A stretch of DNA of 64,000 bases from the NCBI RefSeq assembly GCF_045277565.1, contig NZ_CP123584.1, positions 62,001 through 126,000 of the forward strand. Reading direction: 5' to 3'. Under the pieces are notes generated by a model, which was given only the letters and a program-made list of their open reading frames with translations, was not told the DNA's origin and searched no databases. Below are positions 38,626-48,550 of this stretch, piece after piece (position 1 is the stretch's first letter; each line of letters starts with the position of its first letter). The translations under genes were made by a program, and so were the position numbers. The DNA is from Aliisedimentitalea scapharcae. Its GTDB lineage: Bacteria > Pseudomonadota > Alphaproteobacteria > Rhodobacterales > Rhodobacteraceae.

Positions 38626-40221
38626 ATGGCTCCCAAAGTACTCGTCTCTGACAAACTGTCCGAAACCGCCGTCCAGATTTTTCGTGATCGCGGCATCGAC
38701 GTCGATTTTCAGCCCGATCTGGGCAAAGACAAAGACAAGCTGGCCGAAGTAATCGGCCAATATGACGGGCTGGCCATTCGCTCGGCCACCAAAGTCACCG
38801 AAAAGATCCTCGCTGCAGCAGACAATCTCAAAGTCATCGCACGCGCAGGTATCGGGACGGACAACATTGACAAAGATGCTGCCTCGAAAAAAGGGGTAAT
38901 CGTCATGAACACACCCTTCGGGAACATGATCACCACCGCCGAACACGCGATTGCCATGATGTTCGCCGTTGCCCGGCAGATCCCCGAAGCCTCTGCTTCG
39001 ACCCATGCCGGCAAATGGGAAAAGTCCAAATTCATGGGGACCGAGCTGACCAACAAAACTCTTGGCGTCATTGGCGCGGGCAATATTGGCGGTATCGTTT
39101 GTGATCGGGCGCGGGGCCTGAAGATGAAGGTCATCGCCTATGACCCCTTCCTGGGCGAAGAAAAGGCCGACCAGATGGGTGTCGAAAAGGTAGAGTTGGA
39201 TGATCTTCTGGCTCGTGCCGACTTTATCACACTGCATGTGCCGTTCACCGACGCCACCGCCAATATCCTGAGCCGCGAAAACCTGGCCAAGACAAAAAAG
39301 GGCGTGCGCATCATCAACTGTGCCCGCGGCGGTCTGGTCGACGAAGAGGCGCTGGCCGAAATGCTGCAATCTGGCCATGTGGCCGGGGCTGCCTTTGACG
39401 TTTTCGCCGTTGAACCGGCCAAGGAAAACGCCCTGTTCAATTTACCGAACGTTGTCTGCACCCCGCATCTGGGGGCCGCCACGACCGAGGCACAGGAAAA
39501 CGTCGCGCTTCAGGTGGCTGAACAGATGTCGAGCTATCTGCTGACCGGTGCCGTCGAAAACGCGCTGAACATGCCATCTGTGACTGCCGAAGAAGCCAAG
39601 GTCATGGGGCCCTGGTTGAAATTGGCCAGCCACTTGGGCAGCTTTGTTGGTCAGATGGCGGATGAGCCGATCCAGGCGATCAACATTCTTTATGACGGTG
39701 TCGCATCCGAGCTGAATTTGAATGCACTGAACTGTGGCTTGGTTGCAGGCATCATGAAGAAAGCAAACCCGGATGTGAACATGGTCAGCGCACCAGTTGT
39801 GGCCCGAGAACGCGGTATCCAGATCAGCACCACCAATCAGGATAAATCTGGCACCTTTGATGGGTACATCAAGGTGACCGTCGTGACCGACAAACGCGAA
39901 CGATCGGTTGCCGGCACCGTGTTCAGTGACGGCAAACCGCGCTTTATCCAGATCAAAGGCATCAATATCGACGCCGAAATCGGTGCGCATATGCTGTACA
40001 CAACAAACGAAGATGTTCCCGGTATCATTGGAGCATTGGGGCGGACCATGGGCGAATTTGGCGTCAATATCGCGAACTTCACCCTTGGGCGTTCCGAAGC
40101 CGGCGGCGAAGCGATCGCCCTGTTGTATGTGGACGAACCGACTCCTGCCGAAGCCCGCGCCAAGCTGGCCGAAACCGGGTTGTTCACCCAGATCAAACCA
40201 TTGCAGTTTGACGTCGCCTGA
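38626..40221 (+). CDS. serA: D-3-phosphoglycerate dehydrogenase
   Basis: A 531-residue enzyme for the first step of serine synthesis. It has the NAD site GVIGAGNIGG, the catalytic set in CARGGLVDEEAL and PHLGAAT (Arg, Glu, His), an extra intervening domain, and a C-terminal ACT domain (EDVPGIIGALGRTMGEFGVN) that may sense serine. It is the long form typical of alphaproteobacteria and is co-transcribed with serC. Confidence 0.95.
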   Translation: MAPKVLVSDKLSETAVQIFRDRGIDVDFQPDLGKDKDKLAEVIGQYDGLAIRSATKVTEKILAAADNLKVIARAGIGTDNIDKDAASKKGVIVMNTPFGNMITTAEHAIAMMFAVARQIPEASASTHAGKWEKSKFMGTELTNKTLGVIGAGNIGGIVCDRARGLKMKVIAYDPFLGEEKADQMGVEKVELDDLLARADFITLHVPFTDATANILSRENLAKTKKGVRIINCARGGLVDEEALAEMLQSGHVAGAAFDVFAVEPAKENALFNLPNVVCTPHLGAATTEAQENVALQVAEQMSSYLLTGAVENALNMPSVTAEEAKVMGPWLKLASHLGSFVGQMADEPIQAINILYDGVASELNLNALNCGLVAGIMKKANPDVNMVSAPVVARERGIQISTTNQDKSGTFDGYIKVTVVTDKRERSVAGTVFSDGKPRFIQIKGINIDAEIGAHMLYTTNEDVPGIIGALGRTMGEFGVNIANFTLGRSEAGGEAIALLYVDEPTPAEARAKLAETGLFTQIKPLQFDVA

Positions 40222-40264
40222 CCTGGCAACATTACCCGGCCAAACCGGGCCGGAACCAAACATC

Positions 40265-40298
40265 AAACGCGCTGCGACCCTGTCGTGGCGCGTTTAAC
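40265..40298 (+). terminator. Terminator-like hairpin after serA
   Basis: AAACGCGC (40265-40272) pairs with GCGCGTTT (40288-40295), followed by AACGTTT. A second GC stem (CCCGG/CCGGG) precedes it. It probably ends the serC-serA transcript. Confidence 0.55.
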
Positions 40299-40400
40299 GT
40301 TTCTCAGGGTGCCTTGAACTTGCCCCAATTCCGGTAAATTGCTGCCCAGATCAACAGTCAGTTTCCAAATTGTAAACAAACAACTTGCAGGAGAAAGAAA

Positions 40401-40610
40401 ATGGCACTGGCAGAAACAGCAGGACATATGATCGACGCAGGCATCCTGGAGCTACTGCGTCACGAACGCACCCAGGCACTGAGCAACCGGGAATGGAAAT
40501 TTCGTCTGGGCGCGCATGGGCTGGCGGTCAAGGACGTTCAGGGCAAACAGATCGTAACACGCCTGCCCCAAGGTATTGAACTGGGCGTTATCCCGGCAGA
40601 TGTTGCATGA
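40401..40610 (+). CDS. Small conserved hypothetical protein
   Basis: A 69-residue protein, MALAETAGHMIDAGILELL at the start, with a helical N-half and a strand-rich C-half (EWKFRLGAHGLAVKDVQG). A GGAGA site lies 9 bases before the ATG. Similar small proteins occur in related marine Rhodobacteraceae, as far as I recall. Function unknown. Confidence 0.65.
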   Translation: MALAETAGHMIDAGILELLRHERTQALSNREWKFRLGAHGLAVKDVQGKQIVTRLPQGIELGVIPADVA

Positions 40611-40640
40611 TGCGATCCAAATGGATCGCGTCGTTTGACG

Positions 40641-41495
40641 CTATTTTTCACGACCAGGTAAACTATCACGGGGCGGTGCAGGTTCCCAATTCTCAATGAG
40701 CGCCATCGCCTCCTGAGCCGTATCAACAAAGCGGAACAGGTCCAGATCCTGATCGGAAATTGTCCCCGCATCCGCCAGGGCATCCCAGTTGATCACCTTT
40801 TCCCAGAATTCCCGACCAAACAGCAGGAATGGCACCCGCTCCATCCGGCCTGTTTGAATCAGCGTCAGGGATTCAAACAATTCATCCATCGTCCCGAATC
40901 CACCCGGAAATACGCAAATCGCCCGCGCCCGCATCAGGAAGTGCATCTTGCGGATTGCAAAATAGTGGAAGTTAAAGCTGAGTTCCGGCGTGACATATTC
41001 GTTCGGCGCCTGTTCGTGTGGCAATACGATGCTCAGACCGATGGAACAGCCCCCCGCATCCGCGGCTCCGCGGTTCCCCGCCTCCATCACACCAGGGCCA
41101 CCACCGGTGACGATCACATTCTCCCGACATCCACTGAGCTTGGATTTTTCGGTCATCAGCCGGGAAAATTCGCGGGCTTCGTCGTAGAAGGACGACAGGT
41201 CGGCCAAAGTCCGGGTGCGCGCCTTGTCCTTGTTGACCGGATCTGGAATACGCGCCCCCCCGAACAATACAATGGTCGAAGTGATTTCGTGTTCTTCCAA
41301 CAACAGCTGCGGTTTCAGCAACTCCAATTGCAACCGAACCGGACGCAGTTCATCCCGACACAGAAAATCCTCGTCAGCAAAAGCCAACCGATAGGCCGGT
41401 GATTGGGTTTGGGGCGTCAGCGGAACATGTTCGGCGGTATCCCTATCGGAATGTGCGTCCCGAAATCGGCTGCGGCGATCGTCTTTCATGAACAT
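40641..41495 (-). CDS. LOG-family protein (cytokinin-riboside phosphoribohydrolase-like)
   Basis: A 284-residue Rossmann-fold protein with the LOG motifs VTGGGPGVMEAGNRGA (near residue 135) and FPGGFGTMDELFE (P-G-G-x-G-T-x-x-E). Such enzymes cleave ribose phosphate from nucleotide monophosphates and are often misnamed lysine decarboxylases. The N-terminal 60 residues are an extra region. The start is the ATG at 41495 or 41489. Confidence 0.85.
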   Translation of the reverse strand: MFMKDDRRSRFRDAHSDRDTAEHVPLTPQTQSPAYRLAFADEDFLCRDELRPVRLQLELLKPQLLLEEHEITSTIVLFGGARIPDPVNKDKARTRTLADLSSFYDEAREFSRLMTEKSKLSGCRENVIVTGGGPGVMEAGNRGAADAGGCSIGLSIVLPHEQAPNEYVTPELSFNFHYFAIRKMHFLMRARAICVFPGGFGTMDELFESLTLIQTGRMERVPFLLFGREFWEKVINWDALADAGTISDQDLDLFRFVDTAQEAMALIENWEPAPPRDSLPGREK

Positions 41496-41565
41496 GTTCC
41501 CTATTTGCCTGTTTCCTTTCAGCCTATAAGGTCGCCATCCGGAACACTAGGCACAGGCGCGTGAA

Positions 41566-42486
41566 ATGGCTTTTAAATCAGATATTCAATCCGCGGCGAA
41601 ACGTGTGTTGGGGCACGTTCAGGTGACACCGGTGCTGATCACACAGGGGTTTGATTTGCCCTATCCCATCGAATTGAAGCTGGAGCACATGCAACATACT
41701 GGCAGCTTCAAGGCCCGTGGGGCGTTCAACACGCTGCTCAGCCGTCCGGTTCCAGATGCCGGGCTGGTTGCCGCATCGGGAGGAAATCATGGTGCGGCTG
41801 TTGCATATGCCGCGCGAACATTAGGGCACAAAGCACGGATATTTGTTCCTGAAATGGCTGGGCCATCCAAAATCGCCCTGATCCAGCAAACCGGCGCTGA
41901 CCTGGAGGTCGTTCCGGGAGCCTATGCCAATGCGCTGGAATTGGCACAGCGATTTGAACAGGACACGGGGGCCATGCAAGTGCACGCTTATGACGCCGCC
42001 GCAACTGTTGCCGGCCAGGGGACTTGCTTTGCCGAATGGGAGGGGCAGGGATTGAAAGCCGACACCATTCTGATTGCCGTTGGCGGTGGCGGATTGATCG
42101 CAGGGGCTCTGAGCTGGTTTGAGGACAGCCGCAAAATTGTTGCTGTCGAGCCCAACACCTCCTGCGCGCTACAGGCCGCGTTGAAGGCCGGGGCACCTGT
42201 AGATGTTGATGTGTCGGGCATTGCCGCCAATGCCCTGGGCGCAAAACGGATCGGACAGATCGGTTTTAATCTTGCTCAAAAGTCAAACCTGACATCGGTG
42301 ACGGTGTCGGACGACCACATCGCCCGTGCGCAGCGTGCGCTGTGGCTGGAACACCGGATCCTGGTCGAACCCGCCGGCGCTACTGCGCTGGCCGCATTGA
42401 TGAGCGGCGTCTATCAACCAGAAGACGGCGAGCGGGTTGCTGTATTGGTGTGCGGCGGCAACATCGCTCCTGACCCCTTTGGGTGA
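41566..42486 (+). CDS. Threonine/serine dehydratase-like PLP enzyme
   Basis: A 306-residue fold-type II PLP enzyme. The PLP Lys is in HTGSFKARGAFN, the substrate loop is ASGGNHG, the phosphate loop is GGGGLIAG, and the C-terminal CGGN motif is present. It lacks the ACT regulatory domain, so it resembles short catabolic dehydratases or racemases. It runs just ahead of a GntR regulator, which may control it. Confidence 0.85.
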   Translation: MAFKSDIQSAAKRVLGHVQVTPVLITQGFDLPYPIELKLEHMQHTGSFKARGAFNTLLSRPVPDAGLVAASGGNHGAAVAYAARTLGHKARIFVPEMAGPSKIALIQQTGADLEVVPGAYANALELAQRFEQDTGAMQVHAYDAAATVAGQGTCFAEWEGQGLKADTILIAVGGGGLIAGALSWFEDSRKIVAVEPNTSCALQAALKAGAPVDVDVSGIAANALGAKRIGQIGFNLAQKSNLTSVTVSDDHIARAQRALWLEHRILVEPAGATALAALMSGVYQPEDGERVAVLVCGGNIAPDPFG

Positions 42487-42537
42487 TGAGACTGGGGTAC
42501 GGTTGCGGAACCCCAGCTTTGAAACTATCGATAATCC

Positions 42538-43137
42538 ATGACCGCAACCATCGTCGACACAATCTATCAGGCGCTGAGCCAAAGGATCATCCAGGGCGAT
42601 CTGCCTGCTGGTGAAAAGCTGCGTCAGGATCACATCGCCCGCGAGTTTTCCGCCAGCCATGTGCCCGTGCGCGAAGCATTGCTGAGGTTGGAAGCGCATG
42701 GGTTGGCCAAATCCCAACCCCGACGTGGCATGCGGGTAACAGCGTTGAACCCGACCGAAGTGCGCGAAATCATTGAGATGCGTGTGGCTCTGGAAATTTT
42801 GGCGCTGCAAAATGCCGCTTTCAACATGACATCCCAGGATCTAAGGGATGCCGAAGCCGCCCGCGTCGCCTGCGACGAGGCAACAGACATGGTCACCTGG
42901 GAAAACTGCAACCGGCGGTTTCATCGGGTAATCCTCGCGCCATGCGCTATGCCCCGTCTATTGGCAACGATTGATGACCTACACATCGCCAGCGCCCGCC
43001 ATCTATTCGCTCATTGGCAGCATCAATGGACCCAACGTATTGACACGGATCACGCCGCGATCCTGCAGGCACTATTGCGTCAAGACGCCCCCGCCGCCTG
43101 CGAAATCCTGCGTCGCCACCTGCGTCGGGTCCGCTGA
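42538..43137 (+). CDS. GntR-family regulator with FCD domain
   Basis: A 199-residue regulator. The winged helix covers residues 5-70 (LSQRIIQGDLPAGEKLRQDHI, split: LSQRIIQGDLPAGEKL then RQDHIAREF, VPVREALLRLEAHGLA), and the FCD helical bundle follows with metal-type His residues (CNRRFHRVI, HLFAHWQ). It probably responds to an organic acid or amino acid, perhaps a product of the dehydratase encoded just upstream. Confidence 0.85.
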   Translation: MTATIVDTIYQALSQRIIQGDLPAGEKLRQDHIAREFSASHVPVREALLRLEAHGLAKSQPRRGMRVTALNPTEVREIIEMRVALEILALQNAAFNMTSQDLRDAEAARVACDEATDMVTWENCNRRFHRVILAPCAMPRLLATIDDLHIASARHLFAHWQHQWTQRIDTDHAAILQALLRQDAPAACEILRRHLRRVR

Positions 43138-43246
43138 ACCCGTAAAAGGCCGCCCCCGAGGGTGTTTTCGCCGCAAACAGGGAATGACGCCTGCGCCCTT
43201 TGCCGTTATGTAGTCCCGAATCCAACCGCATCCGGAGCACCGCACA

Positions 43247-44074
43247 ATGTCCAACGCCCAGCTGGAAACCGCAATCGAGGCCGCGTGGGAATCACGCGAC
43301 ACCATTACCCCTGCCACCACCGGCGAACAGCGCGAAGCCATCGAAGACACGTTGAACGCGCTGGACAGCGGATCGCTGCGCGTGGCGGAAAAGCTGGACA
43401 ATGGCGACTGGCATGTAAACCAATGGGCAAAAAAGGCTGTTCTGCTCGGCTTTCGCATCAAGGACATGGAAATCCAGGATGGCGGCCCGCAGGGTGGCGG
43501 CTGGTGGGACAAGGTCGACAGCAAATTTGTCGGCTGGGGCGAAAACCAGTGGAAGGCTGCCGGCTTTCGTGCTGTGCCCAACTGTATTGTCCGCAAATCT
43601 GCCTATGTTGCGCCAGGCGTGGTTCTGATGCCGTCATTCGTGAACCTGGGTGCCTATGTGGACGAAGGTACGATGGTTGACACCTGGGCCACCGTCGGCT
43701 CCTGCGCACAGATCGGCAAAAACGTGCACTTGTCAGGCGGCGTCGGCATCGGCGGCGTTCTTGAGCCCATGCAGGCCGGCCCGACCATCATCGAAGACAA
43801 TTGCTTTATCGGTGCACGCTCTGAAGTGGTCGAAGGTTGCATTGTCCGCGAAGGTTCCGTTCTCGGTATGGGCGTGTACATCGGTAAATCCACCAAGATC
43901 GTGGACCGCGAAACCGGTGAGGTCACCTATGGTGAAATCCCGCCCTACTCTGTGGTCGTTTCCGGCTCGATGCCGTCCAAGAACGGCATCAGCCTGTATT
44001 GCGCCGTGATCGTCAAACGTGTGGACGAGAAAACCCGTTCCAAGACCGGTATTAACGAACTCCTGCGCGACTGA
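43247..44074 (+). CDS. dapD: Tetrahydrodipicolinate N-succinyltransferase
   Basis: A 275-residue enzyme of the succinyl branch of lysine and diaminopimelate synthesis. A helical N-terminal domain is followed by a left-handed beta-helix of hexapeptide repeats (residues about 110-220, with GAYVDEGTMVDTWATVGSC, SGGVGIGGVLEPMQA). It forms trimers. A strong terminator follows. dapE lies 6.4 kb downstream after the Hint gene cluster. Confidence 0.95.
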   Translation: MSNAQLETAIEAAWESRDTITPATTGEQREAIEDTLNALDSGSLRVAEKLDNGDWHVNQWAKKAVLLGFRIKDMEIQDGGPQGGGWWDKVDSKFVGWGENQWKAAGFRAVPNCIVRKSAYVAPGVVLMPSFVNLGAYVDEGTMVDTWATVGSCAQIGKNVHLSGGVGIGGVLEPMQAGPTIIEDNCFIGARSEVVEGCIVREGSVLGMGVYIGKSTKIVDRETGEVTYGEIPPYSVVVSGSMPSKNGISLYCAVIVKRVDEKTRSKTGINELLRD

Positions 44075-44100
44075 TCAGGTTCGGCTACTGCAAGTATTCT

Positions 44101-44131
44101 GGCCGCAGCTTTGCTACGCTGCGGCCTTTTT
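44101..44131. terminator. Rho-independent terminator after dapD
   Basis: GGCCGCAGC-TTTGCTAC-GCTGCGGCC, a perfect 9-bp stem (44101-44126), is followed by TTTTT. It lies between convergent dapD and the first Hint gene and ends dapD transcription; the reverse direction has weaker A-rich support. Confidence 0.9.
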
Positions 44132-44180
44132 CGTTCCACGCCTGTGGTCAGGATATGCGCCAACTTCTGGACACCGACCC

Positions 44181-45746
44181 TCATATCGCGGCGAGCAAAA
44201 CACGACTTTCATGCGCCCTGAGCGTCACCCGTGCCGTGGGACCATAGGAAGCTGTATCCAGATCGGGCATCAATTCCAGGATTTCATCTCTCGTTGCTGC
44301 ATCAAAGGATTCGATGGTCTCGATTCCCGGATGATAGCTTTCGCTATCCAACCCATTGCCCCGGACAATTTCATGCTGATCAAACAGCAAATGGAGGTAG
44401 GTTATCGGCGTTCCATCGTCCCGCTGCCGTATCGACCTGCCATTGACCAGATACAGTGCCTTTACCAGAACTTCGGGTTGATCGAACATCAGCTCCGCTG
44501 TTTGTGATGTCAGCAAAATCCGATGGTTTGGCGATACTTCCAACCGACCGTGATGCCCCAAGGCATTTTTTTCGATTCGGACCGGCGCATGCCGCCCTTC
44601 GGCTCGGCGTTCGCTGCGACCAATCCAACGCAAAGGTTGCGCCCCATGGTCGCGTGTCAAAACCATTTCTCCCGGCTTCAAGTCTTCCACCGGGATTGAG
44701 CCCAAAGTAGTCTCGATCAATGTTCCGGCAACAAAGCAAGCCGTCGTTATCAGTTCGACAAAGGCGGTATCCGTATTTCCGTCTTCATCAGCGACGGTGT
44801 AACTGAATACATTACTCCCTTCTTCCCCGTCCGAAGTGACTTCAAAGCTCCCGTCCATTGCCAGGGTAATCTGCTCTCCGGTCGCCAATGTCACCGAATC
44901 CCCTGCTGACACAGGCTGACCGTTGATATGGGTGATCGTCAGTTCCCCGCCAACAGATGAACTGTCATTGGCCAGAACATCAACATTGCCAGATGCGAGC
45001 CCCTGAACGCTGATTATGTCATCTTCAGCAACTAACGCCGTTTGGATCGAATCCCCGGCGATCAATAGATTGCTATCGTAGTATTGGTCGCCACCATCCG
45101 CGATGGCGATCTTGATCGTATTAGTCTCGCCAGGATTGACCGGTGCCTTGAGCGTCAGTTTGACGGTGAATCCATCCATCTCCGTATTTGCCACTTCGGC
45201 GTCTGCCGGGTTGTCGACATACAGGTTGGCGTTACTCTCGTCGTTGATATTGTTGATGGTAATATCGCCGTCGCCAACACTCAGAGTCGCCGGTTCGCCA
45301 TTGACCCAGACACCAACCGCGTCATTGAACCCTGAGTTCACGTATTCCAGGTATTCCTCCGAAGCAAACGTGATCTGCATGGTCAAAGTTGATCCCTCCG
45401 GGATGAACTCGGCCTCAAAAACAGCGGCGTCATAGGTTCTGGCCCCTGCCATGTCATCCAGATCATCGTCACCGCTTGTTCTGTTTACGGTTGATGTATG
45501 TGCCCGAACATTCGCATCGCCGCTGCTGTTTGTGATATCCGTTGCTCTACCTGTCGACAGAATGACCCCAGTATCTGATGGGGTCAGTTCGGGTGCCACG
45601 TCGTCCCCTTCTGAATAGATCCCCGACGCCCGTGCAGCCCCGGTATAATCAGCACTGACGATTTCGATACCCGAGCCAAACATGGCCTCGGCCATGTCGG
45701 TCGCAGTCGCGGAAGTATCAATTGGCAGTTCAGAAGCAGTCGGCAT
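44181..45746 (-). CDS. Secreted-type protein with choice-of-anchor L-like and Hint domains
   Basis: A 521-residue acidic protein. Residues about 20-230 look like a choice-of-anchor L domain (FASEEYLEYVNSGFNDAVG), followed by a cadherin/VCBS-like repeat (VDVLANDSSSVGGELTITH) and a Hint domain that starts ACFVAGTLIETTLG (about 335-490). The Hint domain has the Cys nucleophile, so self-cleavage is possible. There is no classical signal peptide, suggesting type I export. A 524-residue paralogue lies at 48550-50124. Confidence 0.8.
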   Translation of the reverse strand: MPTASELPIDTSATATDMAEAMFGSGIEIVSADYTGAARASGIYSEGDDVAPELTPSDTGVILSTGRATDITNSSGDANVRAHTSTVNRTSGDDDLDDMAGARTYDAAVFEAEFIPEGSTLTMQITFASEEYLEYVNSGFNDAVGVWVNGEPATLSVGDGDITINNINDESNANLYVDNPADAEVANTEMDGFTVKLTLKAPVNPGETNTIKIAIADGGDQYYDSNLLIAGDSIQTALVAEDDIISVQGLASGNVDVLANDSSSVGGELTITHINGQPVSAGDSVTLATGEQITLAMDGSFEVTSDGEEGSNVFSYTVADEDGNTDTAFVELITTACFVAGTLIETTLGSIPVEDLKPGEMVLTRDHGAQPLRWIGRSERRAEGRHAPVRIEKNALGHHGRLEVSPNHRILLTSQTAELMFDQPEVLVKALYLVNGRSIRQRDDGTPITYLHLLFDQHEIVRGNGLDSESYHPGIETIESFDAATRDEILELMPDLDTASYGPTARVTLRAHESRVLLAAI

Positions 45747-45969
45747 TGCAGTCCCCAGAAATCATCATCGCCATTCAGCAATACGGCCCAGGGTCTTGGG
45801 ATTTCCTTTCCACCGTGCGTCAAAACACACAGCATTCATGTCAAATCGGCTCAATCTCGGCTTTGGCGTCGAATCTGGTCGGAATTCGACCGTCAGAGCA
45901 GGCAGCAGGGTTGAGCTTGGGCCACAGTTAACGGTATGCGAAAGCCGGATCGTCACGAGAGGCCCGGCA

Positions 45970-46317
45970 ATGGAAAAGAAACCCAAACGCGTGCAGCAGG
46001 TTTACACCTTGCTCGTTCAAATTGGCCGCAAGGATGGTGATGGCCTCCCAAAGGGAGCCACAGGTGCCGCGCTGATGATCTTTGCTTCTGGCGTTGACGA
46101 GGCCGAAGCCGTACGCGAGACCGTCGCAATCCTGAAACAGGCAGATACCGCTCCGCTGGATGTTACCGGATATGGTACATTGGAAGAGCGAGAAGCCGAA
46201 GGTCACGAGATCGAAGCCGATGAACGCGCGCTGATGCAACGTGCGCTCGACGAGAATTCAGTAATCGTCGCACAGATGACGCCATTTTTTGACGAGCCCG
46301 GCAAAACTGTTCATTGA
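45970..46317 (+). CDS. Small conserved hypothetical protein
   Basis: A 115-residue protein from the ATG at 45970, behind GAGAGG. It reads KRVQQVYTLLVQIGRKDGDG with ALMIFASGVDEAEAVRETV, a small alpha/beta unit. It lies between the Hint gene and the channel-like gene, in opposite orientation to both. The longer upstream frame lacks a start signal. Function unknown. Confidence 0.7.
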   Translation: MEKKPKRVQQVYTLLVQIGRKDGDGLPKGATGAALMIFASGVDEAEAVRETVAILKQADTAPLDVTGYGTLEEREAEGHEIEADERALMQRALDENSVIVAQMTPFFDEPGKTVH

Positions 46318-46327
46318 TGGCAGGCCG

Positions 46328-47407
46328 TCAGTTCCGCCATCCGAACCACTTGCGATAGATGGTTTCATACGTCCCATCTTCGCGCAGGGACAACAGTGCC
46401 TGATTAAAGGGTTCGACCAAATCCGAGCCGGTCGAGAAGGCGATCCCATAGTTTTCGGACAGAAAGATCGGCCCCACCAGCCTGCCATGCTCAAATCCAT
46501 GATGGCTGGTATAATAGGACAGGATCGGAGCATCGAACACCACGGCCTGCAAGTTGCCCGCTTCGAATTCGGTCAGCATTGGTTCCAGCCCACCAAATCC
46601 CTGATAGTCGATTTCACGCCGTTCCAAAAAGCCCGCCGCCGTCGATCCACTGATCGTACCGACGCGCTGACCATATAAGTCATTTACCGAATTCACCGAC
46701 CCTGTGATGGCTTCGACAGTCATGGCGGCGGTGATTTTCGCAACAAAGACCGACACGACAAATAGCGATGACACCACAAGCAGCACACCAAAGATCCTGC
46801 CAAAAAAGGTGCGCGGCATCCGCTCTTCGAACCCTCCGTTGACCACCAGGTTGAGCGCCCACCAAAAAGACGGAAACCAGGCTTCCTTCAAAGGACGTTC
46901 AAAATAGGGCTGCGACCGACGTTCCAGCAGCCACATCAACATGCCACCCACAAACAAGACCAAAAAGGCAACACCCAGGGCGACCATGATATCCGCGGAA
47001 AACAAAGTGTGAATCAGCAGCGGCCGCCCGGAATCAGTCACCGGCACCATGATTTGCAGACCCGACGCAAAGATCGGCTGGCTAAAATCCATCTGCGCTT
47101 CGCGCGCCGCCGTGATCGAAATATTTGCAATCGCCAGATCAGCAGCCCCGGAGCGCACAGCATCCAGCATCTCCGGGAACTGATCGACCCGATCTATTGT
47201 CACTTCCAACCCCTGTGCGTGGGCCAAAGCCCCGAGCAGATCCATCGAAAACCCGGTTTGCGCGCCCTGATCCGTCATCGAAAAGGGAGCACGTGTGACA
47301 GTCGCTACATTCAGCGTCTGGGCTGCGGCCTGTTGGGCCGCAACAACGACCAAGGCCGCCAGAACATAGAATATCCGGTTCAGCATTGAAAACATGAGGT
47401 CCGCCAT
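46328..47407 (-). CDS. Ionotropic glutamate-receptor-like channel with solute-binding domain
   Basis: A 359-residue membrane protein. After a signal sequence, the ligand-binding domain (lobe starting near residue 35) is interrupted by a channel insert: TM1 (IMVALGVAFLVLFVGGMLMWL), a re-entrant pore loop (SFWWALNLVVNGGFEERMP) and TM2 (FGVLLVVSSLFVVSVFVA). The second lobe follows. This is the layout of prokaryotic ionotropic glutamate receptors such as GluR0. The pore lacks the TVGYG filter of potassium channels, so ion selectivity is unknown. Confidence 0.75.
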   Translation of the reverse strand: MADLMFSMLNRIFYVLAALVVVAAQQAAAQTLNVATVTRAPFSMTDQGAQTGFSMDLLGALAHAQGLEVTIDRVDQFPEMLDAVRSGAADLAIANISITAAREAQMDFSQPIFASGLQIMVPVTDSGRPLLIHTLFSADIMVALGVAFLVLFVGGMLMWLLERRSQPYFERPLKEAWFPSFWWALNLVVNGGFEERMPRTFFGRIFGVLLVVSSLFVVSVFVAKITAAMTVEAITGSVNSVNDLYGQRVGTISGSTAAGFLERREIDYQGFGGLEPMLTEFEAGNLQAVVFDAPILSYYTSHHGFEHGRLVGPIFLSENYGIAFSTGSDLVEPFNQALLSLREDGTYETIYRKWFGWRN

Positions 47408-47452
47408 TTTCACCCGATTACGCAGAATTTGCAGGTCAGGCAAGCATCGCGG

Positions 47453-48550
47453 TCAGGCCACACGCCGCTCGGCCAGAATGGTGGCGTCAAAAGCACGCAA
47501 TACCGGGTGCACCGGCTTGGCGTGTTCCGGCAGGCTGTTGCGGTCCAGATCGGCCAATAGGCTTCGGGACAACACATCCCGGTTACGACGCAGCCGTCCA
47601 ATGAAAAGACTGTCGGCCATGGTCCCCGCAACTTTCATGGCTTCGTGGCCGGGCAGGACCAGCTGTTGATATGTGATCAGCTGCCCAACGGGCGGAATAT
47701 AGGCCCGCGGAGTTCCCGTCAGATGACGCGTCGACAGCAGAACCGCCTGACATCCGAATAAATATTCCACCTCGGAACCGGTCAGAAGCAGCCGTTGGGC
47801 TGGGGACACATCAATATCACGCCACAGCCCAAAGAAAGGGGCCCGCAACCTGACAGGCCGGAATGATCCCCGCGCAGGGACAACGCGCGAGATTTTGTGC
47901 AAGATCGGAACCGCGCAATCGTTTTGCGTCAAAACCACATCGCCCCGGCGCAGTTTGGAAATCGGCCGATAGCCGTCTGGCGTTGCGATTGGCGTGTCCA
48001 TCGCCAGCGATGGCATTGGACCGATGGGTTCGATACCCGCTGACAGCGCCAGGTATCGCACTTCGCGCGACACATACCGTTCTGGCCCAGGCATTAACAA
48101 AGCTCGTGCATCCATGACTCGCAAGGGGCGTGGCGACGAGACCGGCACCGAAATCACGCAATCATCCTGTGGTCGCTCGACCGTCAACCGTGCCCAGCGC
48201 CGTGGTGCATCCCAGGCATAGGTAATCCGCAGAGTTTCCGTACGTCCCCCTTCGGAATGATTGATTGTCTGATGCAATGGAAGTCCACCCTGGTTCAATA
48301 CCAGACTCAACCCGCCGCCGGGAATCGCGTGCAACGCCAAATGCAATGGCCATTCGCCCTGTTGATCATAGATGAACAGGGGTTCCATCCTGGCCGTCGC
48401 CGGAACATTCGTTTCGACGACCAGAGATCCTCGTACCATCAAGGCATCAGGACCGGATTGGACCAGTTTTGCCGCGCCTTTGGGTTGCCCCAGTCCCTGA
48501 GGGGCAAACCAATGCCCGTCATGATCGGACAAGGCGATCCAGTTGGCCAT
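47453..48550 (-). CDS. Hint-domain protein without a Cys nucleophile
   Basis: A 365-residue protein with an unassigned N-terminal 170 residues and a Hint-like domain starting at PSLAMDTPIATPDGYRPI, in the position of CFVAGTLI in the two paralogues. Cys is absent, so the domain may be inactive or use Ser. It continues with SPAQRLLLTG and TRHLTGTPRAYIP. Its start overlaps the stop of the 524-residue gene (TAATG), so the two are coupled. Confidence 0.75.
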   Translation of the reverse strand: MANWIALSDHDGHWFAPQGLGQPKGAAKLVQSGPDALMVRGSLVVETNVPATARMEPLFIYDQQGEWPLHLALHAIPGGGLSLVLNQGGLPLHQTINHSEGGRTETLRITYAWDAPRRWARLTVERPQDDCVISVPVSSPRPLRVMDARALLMPGPERYVSREVRYLALSAGIEPIGPMPSLAMDTPIATPDGYRPISKLRRGDVVLTQNDCAVPILHKISRVVPARGSFRPVRLRAPFFGLWRDIDVSPAQRLLLTGSEVEYLFGCQAVLLSTRHLTGTPRAYIPPVGQLITYQQLVLPGHEAMKVAGTMADSLFIGRLRRNRDVLSRSLLADLDRNSLPEHAKPVHPVLRAFDATILAERRVA

